Shown in pieces: positions 7,524 through 7,580 of a stretch of 7,580 bases of DNA (position 1 is the first letter of the stretch; the number at the start of each line of letters is the position of its first letter). The stretch spans positions 36,080-43,659 of the forward strand of contig DHCC01000063.1 in assembly GCA_002398875.1 (NCBI GenBank), in the 5' to 3' direction. Position numbers and translations under genes: made by a program. Below the pieces are notes generated by a model, which worked only from the letters and a program-made list of their open reading frames with translations, was not told the origin of the DNA and did no database searches. The stretch comes from Bacteroidales bacterium UBA4912 (GTDB lineage Bacteria > Bacteroidota > Bacteroidia > Bacteroidales > Dysgonomonadaceae).

Positions 7524-7580
7524 GACCTTTTTTGTTTAATTTGTTGCATTCAGAAAAATAATCCTGTAACGAGTGAGGAT
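7524..7580 (-). other. Leader upstream of the 892-residue gene
   Basis: The 57 bases before the first ATG are AT-rich and end in an A-run plus GG just before the start codon. TATTTTTC at 7560-7553 (minus strand) is one base off TAnnTTTG, but the -33 region would fall at the window edge, so it cannot be judged. Two of the three minus-strand frames close here (stops near 7552 and 7538), so an upstream gene could end inside this stretch and make the operon longer than what is visible. Confidence 0.3.

Noticed and set aside
7520..7580. Minus-strand frame without a stop that runs through the leader into the first gene in another frame
   Set aside because: It continues as a Phe-rich out-of-frame reading of the signal peptide region, so it is not a credible upstream coding end.

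Overview
The window most likely comes from a Bacteroidota genome (Bacteroides/Parabacteroides/Dysgonomonas-like). The DNA is AT-rich, the gaps between genes are very AT-rich, and there are no Shine-Dalgarno-type leaders. The proteins look like the secreted sugar-processing proteins typical of this phylum: a lipoprotein with a TIM-barrel hydrolase look, and a very long mutarotase-like protein with a TPR tail. This assignment rests on protein style and was not checked by a search.

All recognisable genes lie on the minus strand and are read from the right edge to the left. (1) 7523-4845 encodes an 892-residue exported protein. Its N-terminal half is unrecognised, two Ig-like beta domains follow, and a beta-rich C-terminal domain resembling galactose-mutarotase folds sits behind a DxDxDGxxE loop. 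(2) 4835-1665 starts 9 bases after gene 1 ends and encodes a 1056-residue exported protein with an N-terminal DUF5107-type domain and a long TPR tail. (3) After a 191-base gap, 1473-232 encodes a 413-residue lipoprotein that looks like a clan GH-A-type glycoside hydrolase.

The gap between genes 2 and 3 is not empty. A 40-codon stretch on the minus strand (1652-1533) reads as a fragment of an IS5/IS1182-like transposase, cut off at both ends, so an insertion sequence once landed inside this cluster and decayed. Gene 3 may therefore have its own promoter or depend on read-through across the scar.

The genes probably act together outside the cytoplasm on a carbohydrate or glycoconjugate: two proteins with large sugar-binding-type beta-sandwich domains and one lipid-anchored putative hydrolase. 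No SusC/SusD pair, sulfatase, regulator or classical glycosidase is visible, so substrate and reaction cannot be read from this window. The 231 bases at the left end and the 57 bases at the right end hold no gene I can support. I see no tRNA, rRNA, CRISPR array, riboswitch or strong terminator.
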